From contig CAKOTK010000005.1 of the NCBI GenBank assembly GCA_934120135.1, positions 1 to 64,000 of the forward strand: DNA of 64,000 nucleotides. The letters run 5' to 3'. The DNA comes from an uncultured Clostridia bacterium (GTDB lineage: Bacteria; Bacillota; Clostridia; TANB77; CAG-508). The position numbers and the translations under genes are program-made. The notes beneath the pieces are model-generated. The model was not told the DNA's origin, ran no database searches, and worked only from the letters and a program-made list of their open reading frames with translations. Of this stretch, positions 17,561 through 25,359 are shown piece by piece (positions within the stretch are counted from its first letter, which is position 1; each line of letters starts with the position of its first letter).

Positions 17561-17662
17561 ATGTTATTTCAAATTATATTTTTTATTTCTTTATATTTTA
17601 TTCTTAAAAATTTAATTTCTAAATTTTTAGCTATAAGAATTCTAAAGAAAATTTTAGATTAA
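17561..17662 (+). CDS. Possible 33-residue hydrophobic peptide
   Basis: ATG follows AAAGGAC and lies about 40 bases after the predicted transcription start. The product MLFQIIFFISLYFILKNLIS... has one hydrophobic segment and a basic tail (RILKKIL), like small membrane peptides or type I toxins. No relative recognised. In the 335-base gap between spmB and rlmH it is the only plausible gene. Confidence 0.35.
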   Translation: MLFQIIFFISLYFILKNLISKFLAIRILKKILD

Positions 17663-17674
17663 TGATTTTATTTT

Positions 17675-17804
17675 TGTAGAGGAAATTTTTTAATTCATAT
17701 ATCCCCTATATATGTTTTTTTCAATGGCAATCTCCCAATTTTAATTTTAATTACAAAGCCCCGTTTTTATAATAACTTTGAAGTTCCTTGAAGTTTCCTC
17801 TACA
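17675..17804. repeat. 130-bp element with 11-bp perfect terminal inverted repeats
   Basis: TGTAGAGGAAA at the left end is matched by TTTCCTCTACA at the right end. The interior has no ORF and includes another small palindrome (ATATATCCCCTATATAT region). It may be a large terminator/RNA structure between the convergent spmB and rlmH genes, or a miniature element; no target duplication was seen. Confidence 0.45.
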
Positions 17805-17815
17805 ATACCAATATA

Positions 17816-18295
17816 TTAATGATGATAAGTTTCATTATGTTGAATTTTAAAACCTCTAAATAATTGCTCTAACAAAAATACACGTATTAATTGATGTGGA
17901 AATGTCATTTTTGAAAATGATATTAATTCGTTAGCTCTTGATAATAATTGCTTTGACATTCCTAATGTTCCACCAATTAAAAAAGTAATATGTGAAGAAT
18001 ATTGTGTGATTTGCACTATTTTTTCTGAAAACTCTTCAGATGTATATTGTTTTCCATTTAAATCTAATGCAATTACATAACTATTTTCTTTTATATTTGC
18101 TAAAATGTTATTACTTTCTTTTTCAATTATTTTTAGTTTTTCGGCTTCACTCAAATTAGATGGAACTTTTTCATCTTGTAATTCCACAATATTAAAAATG
18201 CAATACTTAGAAAGTCTTTTTGAATATTCTAATATTGCATTTTTTAAATAATCTTCTTTTAATTTTCCAACACATATACAGTCAATATGTAACAT
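17816..18295 (-). CDS. rlmH: 23S rRNA (pseudouridine1915-N3)-methyltransferase
   Basis: 159 residues, standard length. SPOUT-type methyltransferase with the deep trefoil knot motif FLIGGTLGMS near residue 105 and the C-terminal FPHQLIRVFLLEQLFRGFKI...YHH. Acts on helix 69 of 23S rRNA in the assembled ribosome. Its ATG is one base from the stop of the upstream MBL gene, so these are translated from one transcript. Confidence 0.95.
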   Translation of the reverse strand: MLHIDCICVGKLKEDYLKNAILEYSKRLSKYCIFNIVELQDEKVPSNLSEAEKLKIIEKESNNILANIKENSYVIALDLNGKQYTSEEFSEKIVQITQYSSHITFLIGGTLGMSKQLLSRANELISFSKMTFPHQLIRVFLLEQLFRGFKIQHNETYHH

Positions 18296-19087
18296 TTATG
18301 ATACCTCTAAATTTAATATTTCGCTTGGATTTGAACGCTTTGCAACCCCAACTTTAATTTTATTTTCATCAAAATTATTAGCACATAATTCATCAATAAC
18401 AGTTTTGTATGCTAATTCTGGAAAATTACTTTCCTTGCTTAAATGTCCTAGCATAACATTTTGCAAACCTGAGTTTAATAAACATGAAATAGTTTTGCCA
18501 GCTGCTTCATTTGATAAATGTCCATTTGGACCTGCTATTCTTTGTTTTAAAGAATATGGATATCTTGAATATGCTAATACATTTGGATCATAATTTGCTT
18601 CTAATAATACAAATGAACTTCCTTCTAGATTTCTTATTATAGTTTTGTCCATATGTCCAATATCAGTTGCAATACTAATTTTTTGATTATTATAAAATAT
18701 ATTAAATCCGCATGGGTTTGCAGCATCATGTGGTATGCTAAAAGGTATTACTTTTAAATCACCTATTTCAAAATTTTCGTTTACATTAAATAAATTTTGA
18801 TTTTGTGTTTTTTCTGCCACTTGTGGCATTGCTTCCCATGTTTCTTTATTTGCATATATTGGTATGTTGAATTTTTTTGATATTGTTGCTAGCCCTTTTA
18901 TATGGTCTGTATGTTCATGTGTTACAAGAACCGCATCAATTTCATTTATATCTACATCTATACTATTTAAAGCTGTTTCAATTTTTTTTGCACTCTCTCC
19001 TGCATCAACTAAAATTTTAGTATTATCAGTTTGCACAAATAAACTATTTCCACTACTTCCACTATATAAACTACAAAATTTAAACAT
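18296..19087 (-). CDS. MBL-fold metallohydrolase (YycJ/WalJ-like)
   Basis: 263 residues. Metallo-beta-lactamase fold with VTHEHTDHIKGL near residue 55, ATDIGHMD, and a C-terminal LGHLSKESNFPELAYKT. The Firmicutes YycJ/WalJ family is often beside rlmH or the WalKR locus and is thought to act on nucleic acid; the reaction is not established here. It follows murA by 15 bases and precedes rlmH. Confidence 0.88.
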   Translation of the reverse strand: MFKFCSLYSGSSGNSLFVQTDNTKILVDAGESAKKIETALNSIDVDINEIDAVLVTHEHTDHIKGLATISKKFNIPIYANKETWEAMPQVAEKTQNQNLFNVNENFEIGDLKVIPFSIPHDAANPCGFNIFYNNQKISIATDIGHMDKTIIRNLEGSSFVLLEANYDPNVLAYSRYPYSLKQRIAGPNGHLSNEAAGKTISCLLNSGLQNVMLGHLSKESNFPELAYKTVIDELCANNFDENKIKVGVAKRSNPSEILNLEVS

Positions 19088-19102
19088 TTGTGTATTCGTC
19101 CT

Positions 19103-20377
19103 TTACTCTGTAACTCTTTGTATATTTGCTCCTAGTTTTCTAAACTTTTCTTCAATATTTTCATATCCTCTGTCAATATGCTCAATATTGTATAATTGAG
19201 TTTCTCCTTTTGCAACAATACCAGCAATAATCAATGCTGCTCCAGCTCTTAAGTCTGTTGCATATACTGGTGCTCCTGTTAATTCATTTACACCTTCAAA
19301 TACTGCTGATTTTCCTTGTGCTGTAATTTTTGCTCCCATTTTGTTTAATTCAGAAGTATATTGAAATCTTGATTCCCATATACTTTCATGAATCATACTT
19401 GTACCATCTGCCATTGAAAGTACAACTCCCATTTGTGGTTGCATATCTGTTGGGAACCCTGGATATGGAAGAGTTTTTACAGTTGCTTTATTAGGTCTTT
19501 TATTCATAGTAACTCTTATTGAGTCACCCATATCTTTTACGTTTCCACCTATTTCTAATATTTTAGCTGTAATACAGTCTAAGTGCTCAGGTATACAATT
19601 TTTAATAGTAATATCGCCTCTAGAAGCTACTGCTGCAAGCATAAAAGTACCTGCTTCTATTTGGTCTGGAACCACTGAATATGTAGCATTTCCTTTTAAT
19701 TCTTTTACACCATTTATTTTTATAACATCTGTACCAGCTCCACGAATGTCTGCTCCCATAGTGTTTAAAAAGTTTGCAACATCAACTATATGTGGCTCTT
19801 TTGCTGCATTGTCTATCGTTGTTGTTCCTTCTGCTAATACTGCTGCAAGCATTGCATTAATTGTAGCTCCAACAGAAACTACGTCCATATATATTGATGT
19901 TCCTACCATCTTTTTAGCTTTTGCAGTTACTTTTCCTTGTGCAACTACTACTTTTGCACCTAAAGCTTCAAAAGCTTTAATATGTTGGTCAATTGGTCTT
20001 GCTCCTAAATTGCACCCGCCTGGCAAACCAACTTCTGCTTGTCCACATCTACTAAGTAATGCACCTAACAAATAATATGATGCTCTAAATTTGCTAGTCA
20101 TATTGAGAGGTGCTTGTGTGCAACAAATATTTCTTGTATCTATTTCAATTTCGTTGTCTGATAACCATGTAATTTTAGCTCCTAATTCAGCTAAAATTTT
20201 GCATGACATTTTTACATCACTGATATTAGGTAAATTCTCTATTTTGCATACTCCATTAACTAATAAAGTGGCTGGTAATATTGCAACTGCTGCATTTTTA
20301 GCTCCGCTTATTATTACTTCACCTTTTAATTTTGTAGGTCCGCTTATTACTAATTTATCCAAAGGGATTACCTCCAT
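19103..20377 (-). CDS. murA: UDP-N-acetylglucosamine 1-carboxyvinyltransferase
   Basis: 424 residues. First committed step of peptidoglycan synthesis: transfers enolpyruvate from PEP to UDP-GlcNAc. Seen: ISGAKNAAVAILPATLL near the start and the active-site loop LPGGCNLGARPIDQHI whose Cys is the fosfomycin target (not replaced by Asp). Ends with RGYENIEEKFRKLGA, typical of the family. Clostridia often carry two paralogues; only one is in the window. Confidence 0.96.
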   Translation of the reverse strand: MEVIPLDKLVISGPTKLKGEVIISGAKNAAVAILPATLLVNGVCKIENLPNISDVKMSCKILAELGAKITWLSDNEIEIDTRNICCTQAPLNMTSKFRASYYLLGALLSRCGQAEVGLPGGCNLGARPIDQHIKAFEALGAKVVVAQGKVTAKAKKMVGTSIYMDVVSVGATINAMLAAVLAEGTTTIDNAAKEPHIVDVANFLNTMGADIRGAGTDVIKINGVKELKGNATYSVVPDQIEAGTFMLAAVASRGDITIKNCIPEHLDCITAKILEIGGNVKDMGDSIRVTMNKRPNKATVKTLPYPGFPTDMQPQMGVVLSMADGTSMIHESIWESRFQYTSELNKMGAKITAQGKSAVFEGVNELTGAPVYATDLRAGAALIIAGIVAKGETQLYNIEHIDRGYENIEEKFRKLGANIQRVTE

Positions 20378-20446
20378 TTTTATTTTCTCCTACTTTTATA
20401 CCATACTTTACACTTTATTGCAAGATATTAGTATGTAAAATGTAAA

Positions 20447-20468
20447 AGGCAGAGTTTTTTCTCTGCCT
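20447..20468. terminator. Palindrome AGGCAGAG-loop-CTCTGCCT, copy 1
   Basis: An 8-bp perfect stem with a T6 loop, identical to 22325-22346. The two copies bracket the second DGR-like cassette. Confidence 0.6.
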
Positions 20469-20478
20469 AATATATTAT

Positions 20479-20556
20479 TTGATGCGCTAAAGTACGTGTT
20501 AAACGCATTAGTGCTAACATCGTATTTAATTCATTCTTTCTGGTTCATTGAACCAG
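20479..20556 (-). repeat. Downstream element of DGR-like target, copy 2
   Basis: Near-identical to 236-312. The palindrome CTGGTTC-ATT-GAACCAG at 20540-20556 is again nine bases from the stop codon. Conservation of spacing and sequence next to two strongly diverged gene ends suggests a role in the DNA itself. Confidence 0.7.
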
Positions 20557-20565
20557 TGGCTAGCG

Positions 20566-20740
20566 CTACTTTACATAAAGTAGGGACCTAAAAGAAACGT
20601 CGTTGCCGCTGCCAGTCGCATCGTCGCTGTAAGTCGCACCGAGGCTGATACGAAAACCCGTGTAATGGTTGGAAGTGTTGTAGTAGCCTCCCCTAAGAGT
20701 ACAAGGGCGAGCAAAATTGCTACCCGTGTAAGTGCTGTAT
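20566..20740 (-). other. Candidate DGR variable region VR2
   Basis: From about the EWTTEYSTYTG codons to the stop, codons such as TAC, AGC, GGC, AAC, GAC and ACT dominate, unlike the AT-rich upstream part. It is about 20 bases longer than VR1 but keeps the same anchors and the same distance to the downstream palindrome. Confidence 0.65.
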
Positions 20741-21975
20741 TCTGTGGTCCATTCTCTTGCATTTCCTGCCATATCAAATATTTTACATTTTTCATCTTCT
20801 GTTGAACCTGTATTCATTAAGCTTGTATTTCCTGTTGTATTATTATTTGCATTTGCATAGTTTGCATTTCCCATTTCTTGTATATATACTATTGCTGTAT
20901 CCCATGCATAACTATTTATTAAATCACTTTCTACATAACTATCATTTTTATACATATTTTGACTTACAAGGGCTGCTCGTGGTTGAGTTATATAATTCCA
21001 TAATGTTCCCGCTGTATACTTCATACTAATTGTACTCTTTGCTGTTGATACCTTTGATAATGGTTTCGCATTAACAAATTTTGTTGCTGTATCTGTTCCT
21101 TCTGCGTTATATCCACTTCCATAACTTGCTTCATATCTTGCTATATAATATCCTTTATTTGCTTCTGTTTTTTCTATAAATTCCTTTAAATTTTTAGCCG
21201 TTGTATTTGTTCCATCTGTGCCACTACTTTCATTCGATGTTCTTGAACCGTTTAATTCATAAGAATAATCTCCGGCTCTATATTTTGTATCTAATGTACC
21301 TGCTGTTGCTTGTGCTATTGTTGTTTGATCATATTCTGAGCCTTTTTGTATTATTGTTGGTGTTCCATCTTCATATAAATTTGTTGTAGAATTTTTTTCC
21401 CTTTTAAATGTATATCTTCCTAATGTTATTTCTACTTCACTTCCATCATCTTTTACTATTTTATTACTTCCATCTCCATTTATATTACTTACTGGCACCC
21501 ATACAAATTGATTTCCTTCTTTATCTTCTATTACTACTCCTTGTTCTACACTTTCTCCTGAATCTCCTGATATTTTAAATCCTCCTGGTACTACTACCTG
21601 ATTACCTTTTGCATCCTGAGCTATTACTGTTGTACTTTCACTTGTTGTTCTATCATTTGATGTTAAACTTGAATCTGTTATTAGTATTTTTTTACCTTCT
21701 CCTGTATTTTCGTTTAGCCAGTTTTCTAGTGCATTTATTTGTTCCATGTCTTTTTGCACACTTTCATTTGCTTTGTTTTGGGCATCTTTGGCTTTATTTA
21801 TTATTCCACTATCTCCAAATAGAGCGTTTATACTTACTCCTGCCAAAATTAGCAATACTACAATAGTTACTACTAGTGCTATTAGAGTAATACCTGTTTG
21901 ATTTGAGTAACTTCTTCTTGCTGATTTTTTATTTATTCTTATCTCTTTACTTATTTTATTCTCTTTTTTATTCAA
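20566..21975 (-). CDS. Pilin-like protein with C-terminal FGE/C-type-lectin-fold domain, probable DGR target (paralogue 2)
   Basis: 469 residues from a TTG start at 21975, chosen because it follows a purine-rich ribosome site and gives an N-terminus like paralogue 1; an ATG at 22065 would add 30 basic residues. The segment from NQTGITLIALVVTI to FGDSGI is nearly identical to paralogue 1, the middle differs, and the FGE-like part has QFVWVPVS, GYYIARYEAS and DMAGNAREWTTEY. The last ~55 codons are GC-rich and mostly NNY, ending SFRSLLYVK. Presumed exported and surface-exposed with a diversifiable binding face. No reverse transcriptase is near. Confidence 0.8.
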   Translation of the reverse strand: MNKKENKISKEIRINKKSARRSYSNQTGITLIALVVTIVVLLILAGVSINALFGDSGIINKAKDAQNKANESVQKDMEQINALENWLNENTGEGKKILITDSSLTSNDRTTSESTTVIAQDAKGNQVVVPGGFKISGDSGESVEQGVVIEDKEGNQFVWVPVSNINGDGSNKIVKDDGSEVEITLGRYTFKREKNSTTNLYEDGTPTIIQKGSEYDQTTIAQATAGTLDTKYRAGDYSYELNGSRTSNESSGTDGTNTTAKNLKEFIEKTEANKGYYIARYEASYGSGYNAEGTDTATKFVNAKPLSKVSTAKSTISMKYTAGTLWNYITQPRAALVSQNMYKNDSYVESDLINSYAWDTAIVYIQEMGNANYANANNNTTGNTSLMNTGSTEDEKCKIFDMAGNAREWTTEYSTYTGSNFARPCTLRGGYYNTSNHYTGFRISLGATYSDDATGSGNDVSFRSLLYVK

Positions 21976-22065
21976 TGTTATCTTTCTCTCTTTCTTCAGT
22001 ATTTTTATTCTGCTTTTTTCTGTCTTGTATTTAGTATGTACAATTTTTTTCTTTTTTATGCACAT

Positions 22066-22353
22066 TTACTCATTTTGTAACTTCAGACTATATATCTTTC
22101 AGGTTTACTCTATTGAATTTTGCAGAGCATATTTTATCTGTAGTTCAGTCGCTTTCCTCCTTTCACACAGCTAAAAAGTCAATGTGCAAATCTAAATTTT
22201 TATCTTACCAAAAATAAAGCAAGATACTTGTACATTTTTCCTTAAGGATACCATAACATTTTTTTATTTTCAATACTTTTCTTTAATTTCTATCGACTTT
22301 TTTCGACATTTATATATATATTAAAGGCAGAGTTTTTTCTCTGCCTTTGTTTA
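22066..22353 (-). promoter_or_regulatory. Leader and promoter region of the second DGR-like gene
   Basis: Contains the repeat shared with gene 1 (22211-22293) and tandem Spo0A-like boxes on the minus strand (TGTCGAA at 22302-22308 and the weaker AGTCGAT at 22292-22298, 10 bases apart). A segment at about 22085-22200 is absent from copy 1 and includes AAAGGAGGAAAG with no long ORF after it. No known riboswitch was recognised. Confidence 0.4.
22325..22346. terminator. Palindrome AGGCAGAG-loop-CTCTGCCT, copy 2
   Basis: Identical to 20447-20468. It could terminate transcription on either side of the DGR-like cassette. Confidence 0.6.
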
Positions 22354-22451
22354 TTGTATAGGAAAAATCGAAGATTTTTGCTATACAACAAGGTTAAGTT
22401 TCCTTGGGCTGTACGGGTTGCAAAGCAATCCTGTACATGTGGCGAAGCCAC
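22354..22451. repeat. Three hairpins in series downstream of spoIIR
   Basis: Hairpin 1 (22354-22388): TTGTATAG-G-AAAAATC/GATTTTT-G-CTATACAA. Hairpin 2 (22410-22437): TGTAC.. with ..GTACA and an inner TTGC/GCAA. Hairpin 3 (22439-22451): GTGGC-GAA-GCCAC, next to the spoIIR stop, a likely terminator. A short AAGG/CCTT lies between the first two. Confidence 0.55.
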
Positions 22452-22456
22452 TTTTC

Positions 22457-23104
22457 TTATTTATTTCCTAATCTCCAATTTTGGAATAACTCTACTATTT
22501 TAAATTTAAATGAAATTTCATTATCGTCTGTTTTGCTTATTAAGTCATATTCTTCATTATCTAAGCTTTGTTTTAATTCTTGTTTAGAATTATCTGGCAC
22601 AATTCCTGTGCTTACATCTACGAAACATAAAGGAGGAAACATTACACACCACCAGTTTTGCCCTTTTGCCTCTCCTATTTGTACTTTTAAAGCATCATAA
22701 GTTCCTGCTGGTAAAGTTATGTCTCCGTAATATTTAGTTGGAAAATCTGCTTTTCCTATTTGAACATTTACTGTGTAATTATATCCATTTTCTTTAATTA
22801 CTTTTTCAGCAATTTGTGTAAATTCTTCTTTATGTTCATTTGCTATTTGCATTGCTTCTTGTTTACTTGTACTGTCTTTTGAAATTATATTCATATATGA
22901 AAGTAATTCATCTCTTACTTTTAATTTTAATTCTTGATCTTCTTTGCTATTACTGTTTGCTATAACATGCAAACGAAATACACTATCAGCTATATTATTC
23001 GAAACCGCATCTACATATGAAATAGCTGATATTAATATAAATAAACTTAATAATATTAAAATAACAAATATTCTCCCAATTTTTAATCTTTTGAATTTTT
23101 TCAT
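22457..23104 (-). CDS. spoIIR: Stage II sporulation protein R
   Basis: 215 residues. N-terminal signal/anchor near residues 11-30, then the conserved block FRLHVIANSNSKEDQELKLKVRDEL and the C-terminal GQNWWCVMFPPLCFVD. Made in the forespore, SpoIIR signals across the septum to SpoIIGA, which activates sigma-E in the mother cell. Monocistronic. Confidence 0.95.
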   Translation of the reverse strand: MKKFKRLKIGRIFVILILLSLFILISAISYVDAVSNNIADSVFRLHVIANSNSKEDQELKLKVRDELLSYMNIISKDSTSKQEAMQIANEHKEEFTQIAEKVIKENGYNYTVNVQIGKADFPTKYYGDITLPAGTYDALKVQIGEAKGQNWWCVMFPPLCFVDVSTGIVPDNSKQELKQSLDNEEYDLISKTDDNEISFKFKIVELFQNWRLGNK

Positions 23105-23211
23105 AATTTTTTATCTCCTTCAAGAAATTTTTATATAATACAATTATTAACAACTTTTAAATTTTTTATACATTGCTTCCAAAATTTTATTATGTTTATT
23201 TAATAATAAAA

Positions 23212-23218
23212 TGTCGAA
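23212..23218 (+). promoter_or_regulatory. Single Spo0A-like box
   Basis: TGTCGAA lies upstream of TTGACT/TAAAAT (17-base spacer, about 23249-23277), the likely promoter for the + strand gene at 23315. One box can occur by chance. Confidence 0.3.
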
Positions 23219-23314
23219 TAAACACGCACGATTGTTGACTTTTTTGCTTGACTTCCGTAAGATTTAATGGTAAAATTTTCCATAGTGAAACAAATGAAAA
23301 CTGGGGGTTATTTT

Positions 23315-23842
23315 ATGAATAATAAAAATTATCAAGTTGAGAAATTATGTGGTTTTTATGTAAGTGATTGGCACTTAACTACAACTATTTTGCCATATAT
23401 AAATTCTAAAATTGATGAGAAAACAAAAGTAATAACAATCCTAGAAAATAATATTGAAGAAAATATAAAAGTTTTAATGAAAAAATTAAATTTGAAAAAT
23501 AAAAATGAAATTTTAAGTATTCGTTGGACAAGTGTAGATAGTAAAAAATATACTGATATTGAAAATATTTTAAATACAGAAATTACAAAAAATGCAGAAA
23601 ATATAATTTTAATTAGTGGAAATAAAAATTATATTGAAATAATAAATAACAATATCAATAAGTGGCTTGAAAAAGCTAACATTAAATCTATTAAAATTAT
23701 AGATTTTTTTGAAGTTACTGAATTTAACAATGATATTGTAAATATATTAGATGGACATGATAAAATTTTAAATACATCTGGTGAAAGAGAGATTTCCGAT
23801 GTGTTTGATGGGTATTGTAAAAAGGTTGTAAATAATGATTAA
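23315..23842 (+). CDS. Hypothetical protein
   Basis: 175 residues from ATG 23315, preceded by a run of G (CTGGGGGTT). Mixed alpha/beta soluble protein (VEKLCGFYVSDWHLTTTILPY; AENIILISGNKNYIEIINNN). The alternation of strands and helices suggests a Rossmann-like fold but no catalytic motif was found. The open frame extends upstream from a TTG but without a ribosome site. Not recognised. Confidence 0.65.
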   Translation: MNNKNYQVEKLCGFYVSDWHLTTTILPYINSKIDEKTKVITILENNIEENIKVLMKKLNLKNKNEILSIRWTSVDSKKYTDIENILNTEITKNAENIILISGNKNYIEIINNNINKWLEKANIKSIKIIDFFEVTEFNNDIVNILDGHDKILNTSGEREISDVFDGYCKKVVNND

Positions 23843-23907
23843 TAAATTTGACTTAATTGTCTAAATCGTATAAGATATACTTGTAATTTTTATAGGAGGT
23901 ATCTTTT

Positions 23908-25152
23908 ATGGATGAAAAATTATCAATGGCAAAAGAATTGCTTGCTAAATATGGGCAAGAGCATTTACTTCAATGTTATGACAAGCTTTCTGATGCACAA
24001 AAAAACAAATTATTAGATGACATTTTAACATTAGATTTTAATCAAGTACAAAACTTATATGAAAGTACAAAAACAAAACCAAATTTTGAAAATGTAAAGT
24101 TAGAACCAATTCCACATACAACTAAAGCAGAACTTTCTGATGAAGACTTAAGAAAATATACTGAAATTGGTGAAGAAGTTATTAAAGCTGGAAAATTAGC
24201 TGTAGTTACTATGGCTGGTGGACAAGGAACTAGACTTGGACATAATGGTCCTAAAGGAACTTTTGATTTAGGACTTGACTCTCACAAATCTATTTTTGAA
24301 ATTTTATGTGAGCATATAAAAGAGGCTAGAGTGAAATATGGAGTTGATATTCCTTGGTATTTAATGACTAGCGATGAGAATAATGATGATACTGTTAAAT
24401 TTTTTGAAGAACATAATTATTTTGATTATCCAAAAACTGCAGTTAAATTCTTTAAGCAAGGCAAACTTCCTATGCTTGATACAAATGGAAAAATTTTATT
24501 AGATGAACATGGTATGATAAAACAAGCTGCTGATGGTCATGGTGGAATTTTTGAAGCTATGAGAAAAAATGGCATTCTATATGATATGCAAGAAAAAGGA
24601 ATTGAATGGATTTTTATTGGCGGTGTTGACAATGTTTTAGTTAAAATGGTTGATCCTGTTTTAACTGGACTTATGGTTTCTGAAAACACTTTATCTGGTG
24701 GAAAAAGTGTTGTAAAAGCATGCCCAGAAGAAAGAGTTGGTGTTTTCTGTAAGAAGGATGGTAAACCAAGTGTTATTGAATACACAGAAATTTCTAAAGA
24801 ATTATCTGAAGCATTAGATGAAAATGGAGAACTTTTATATGGAGAATCTCATATTTTGTGTAATCAATTTAATATTTCATTATTAGAAGAAATTAGCAAA
24901 AATAAATTACCTTATCATGTTGCTTTCAAAAAAGCAAGTTATTTAGATGCTTCTGGAAATTTAGTTGAACCAACTGAACCAAATGCATATAAATTTGAAG
25001 CTTTTATATTTGATGCTTTTAGCATTGCTGATAACATGAGTATTTTAAGAGTAAAAAGAGAAGAAGAATTTGCTCCTGTAAAGAATGCAACTGGTGTTGA
25101 TAGTCCAGAGACTGCAAGAGCATTATACAAAGCATTTCATGGAATTAATTAG
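23908..25152 (+). CDS. UDP-sugar pyrophosphorylase (UDPGP/UAP family)
   Basis: 414 residues. Nucleotidyl-transferase signature TMAGGQGTRLGHNGPKGTF near residue 98, then IFIGGVDNVLVKMVDPVL and KASYLDASGNLVEPTEPNAYKFEAFIFD. This family makes UDP-glucose or UDP-GlcNAc from UTP and the sugar-1-phosphate; the pattern is closer to the UAP1/eukaryotic type than to bacterial GalU. A phosphoglucomutase-like gene follows, which could supply the sugar-1-phosphate. Strong AGGAGG ribosome site. Confidence 0.88.
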   Translation: MDEKLSMAKELLAKYGQEHLLQCYDKLSDAQKNKLLDDILTLDFNQVQNLYESTKTKPNFENVKLEPIPHTTKAELSDEDLRKYTEIGEEVIKAGKLAVVTMAGGQGTRLGHNGPKGTFDLGLDSHKSIFEILCEHIKEARVKYGVDIPWYLMTSDENNDDTVKFFEEHNYFDYPKTAVKFFKQGKLPMLDTNGKILLDEHGMIKQAADGHGGIFEAMRKNGILYDMQEKGIEWIFIGGVDNVLVKMVDPVLTGLMVSENTLSGGKSVVKACPEERVGVFCKKDGKPSVIEYTEISKELSEALDENGELLYGESHILCNQFNISLLEEISKNKLPYHVAFKKASYLDASGNLVEPTEPNAYKFEAFIFDAFSIADNMSILRVKREEEFAPVKNATGVDSPETARALYKAFHGIN

Positions 25153-25163
25153 TTATTTATACT

Positions 25164-25327
25164 GTAAGGTAATATGAAAACTTTTCTTCGCTCCATCCCA
25201 ACTACGCAAGAAGATGTAACAACAATTTTTTGCAAACATTAATAATGATTTGAAAAAATTTAGCAACATCTTCTAGCTTGTTGGTCCCCACAGCCTCGCT
25301 ACGAAAAGTATTATATTACCTTACTTG
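25164..25327. repeat. ~164-bp full-length imperfect palindrome
   Basis: The ends GTAAGGTAATAT and ATATTACCTTAC are perfect complements and pairing continues inward through ACTTTTC/GAAAAGT, AGAAGATGT/ACATCTTCT and AATTTTTT/AAAAAATT to the centre. No ORF. It lies between the UDPGP and phosphoglucomutase genes, downstream of the first and upstream of the second. A miniature inverted-repeat element or a large RNA fold are both possible. Confidence 0.6.
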
Positions 25328-25359
25328 TAATTAATAATAAGTTTAGAAAGGAAAAATAA

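Noticed and set aside
20757..21866. + strand ORFs opposite the second DGR-like gene
   Set aside because: Same low-complexity shadow pattern.
22085..22200. Possible riboswitch in the leader of the second DGR-like gene
   Set aside because: Checked for c-di-GMP-I/II and preQ1-like cores; the conserved loops are not there.
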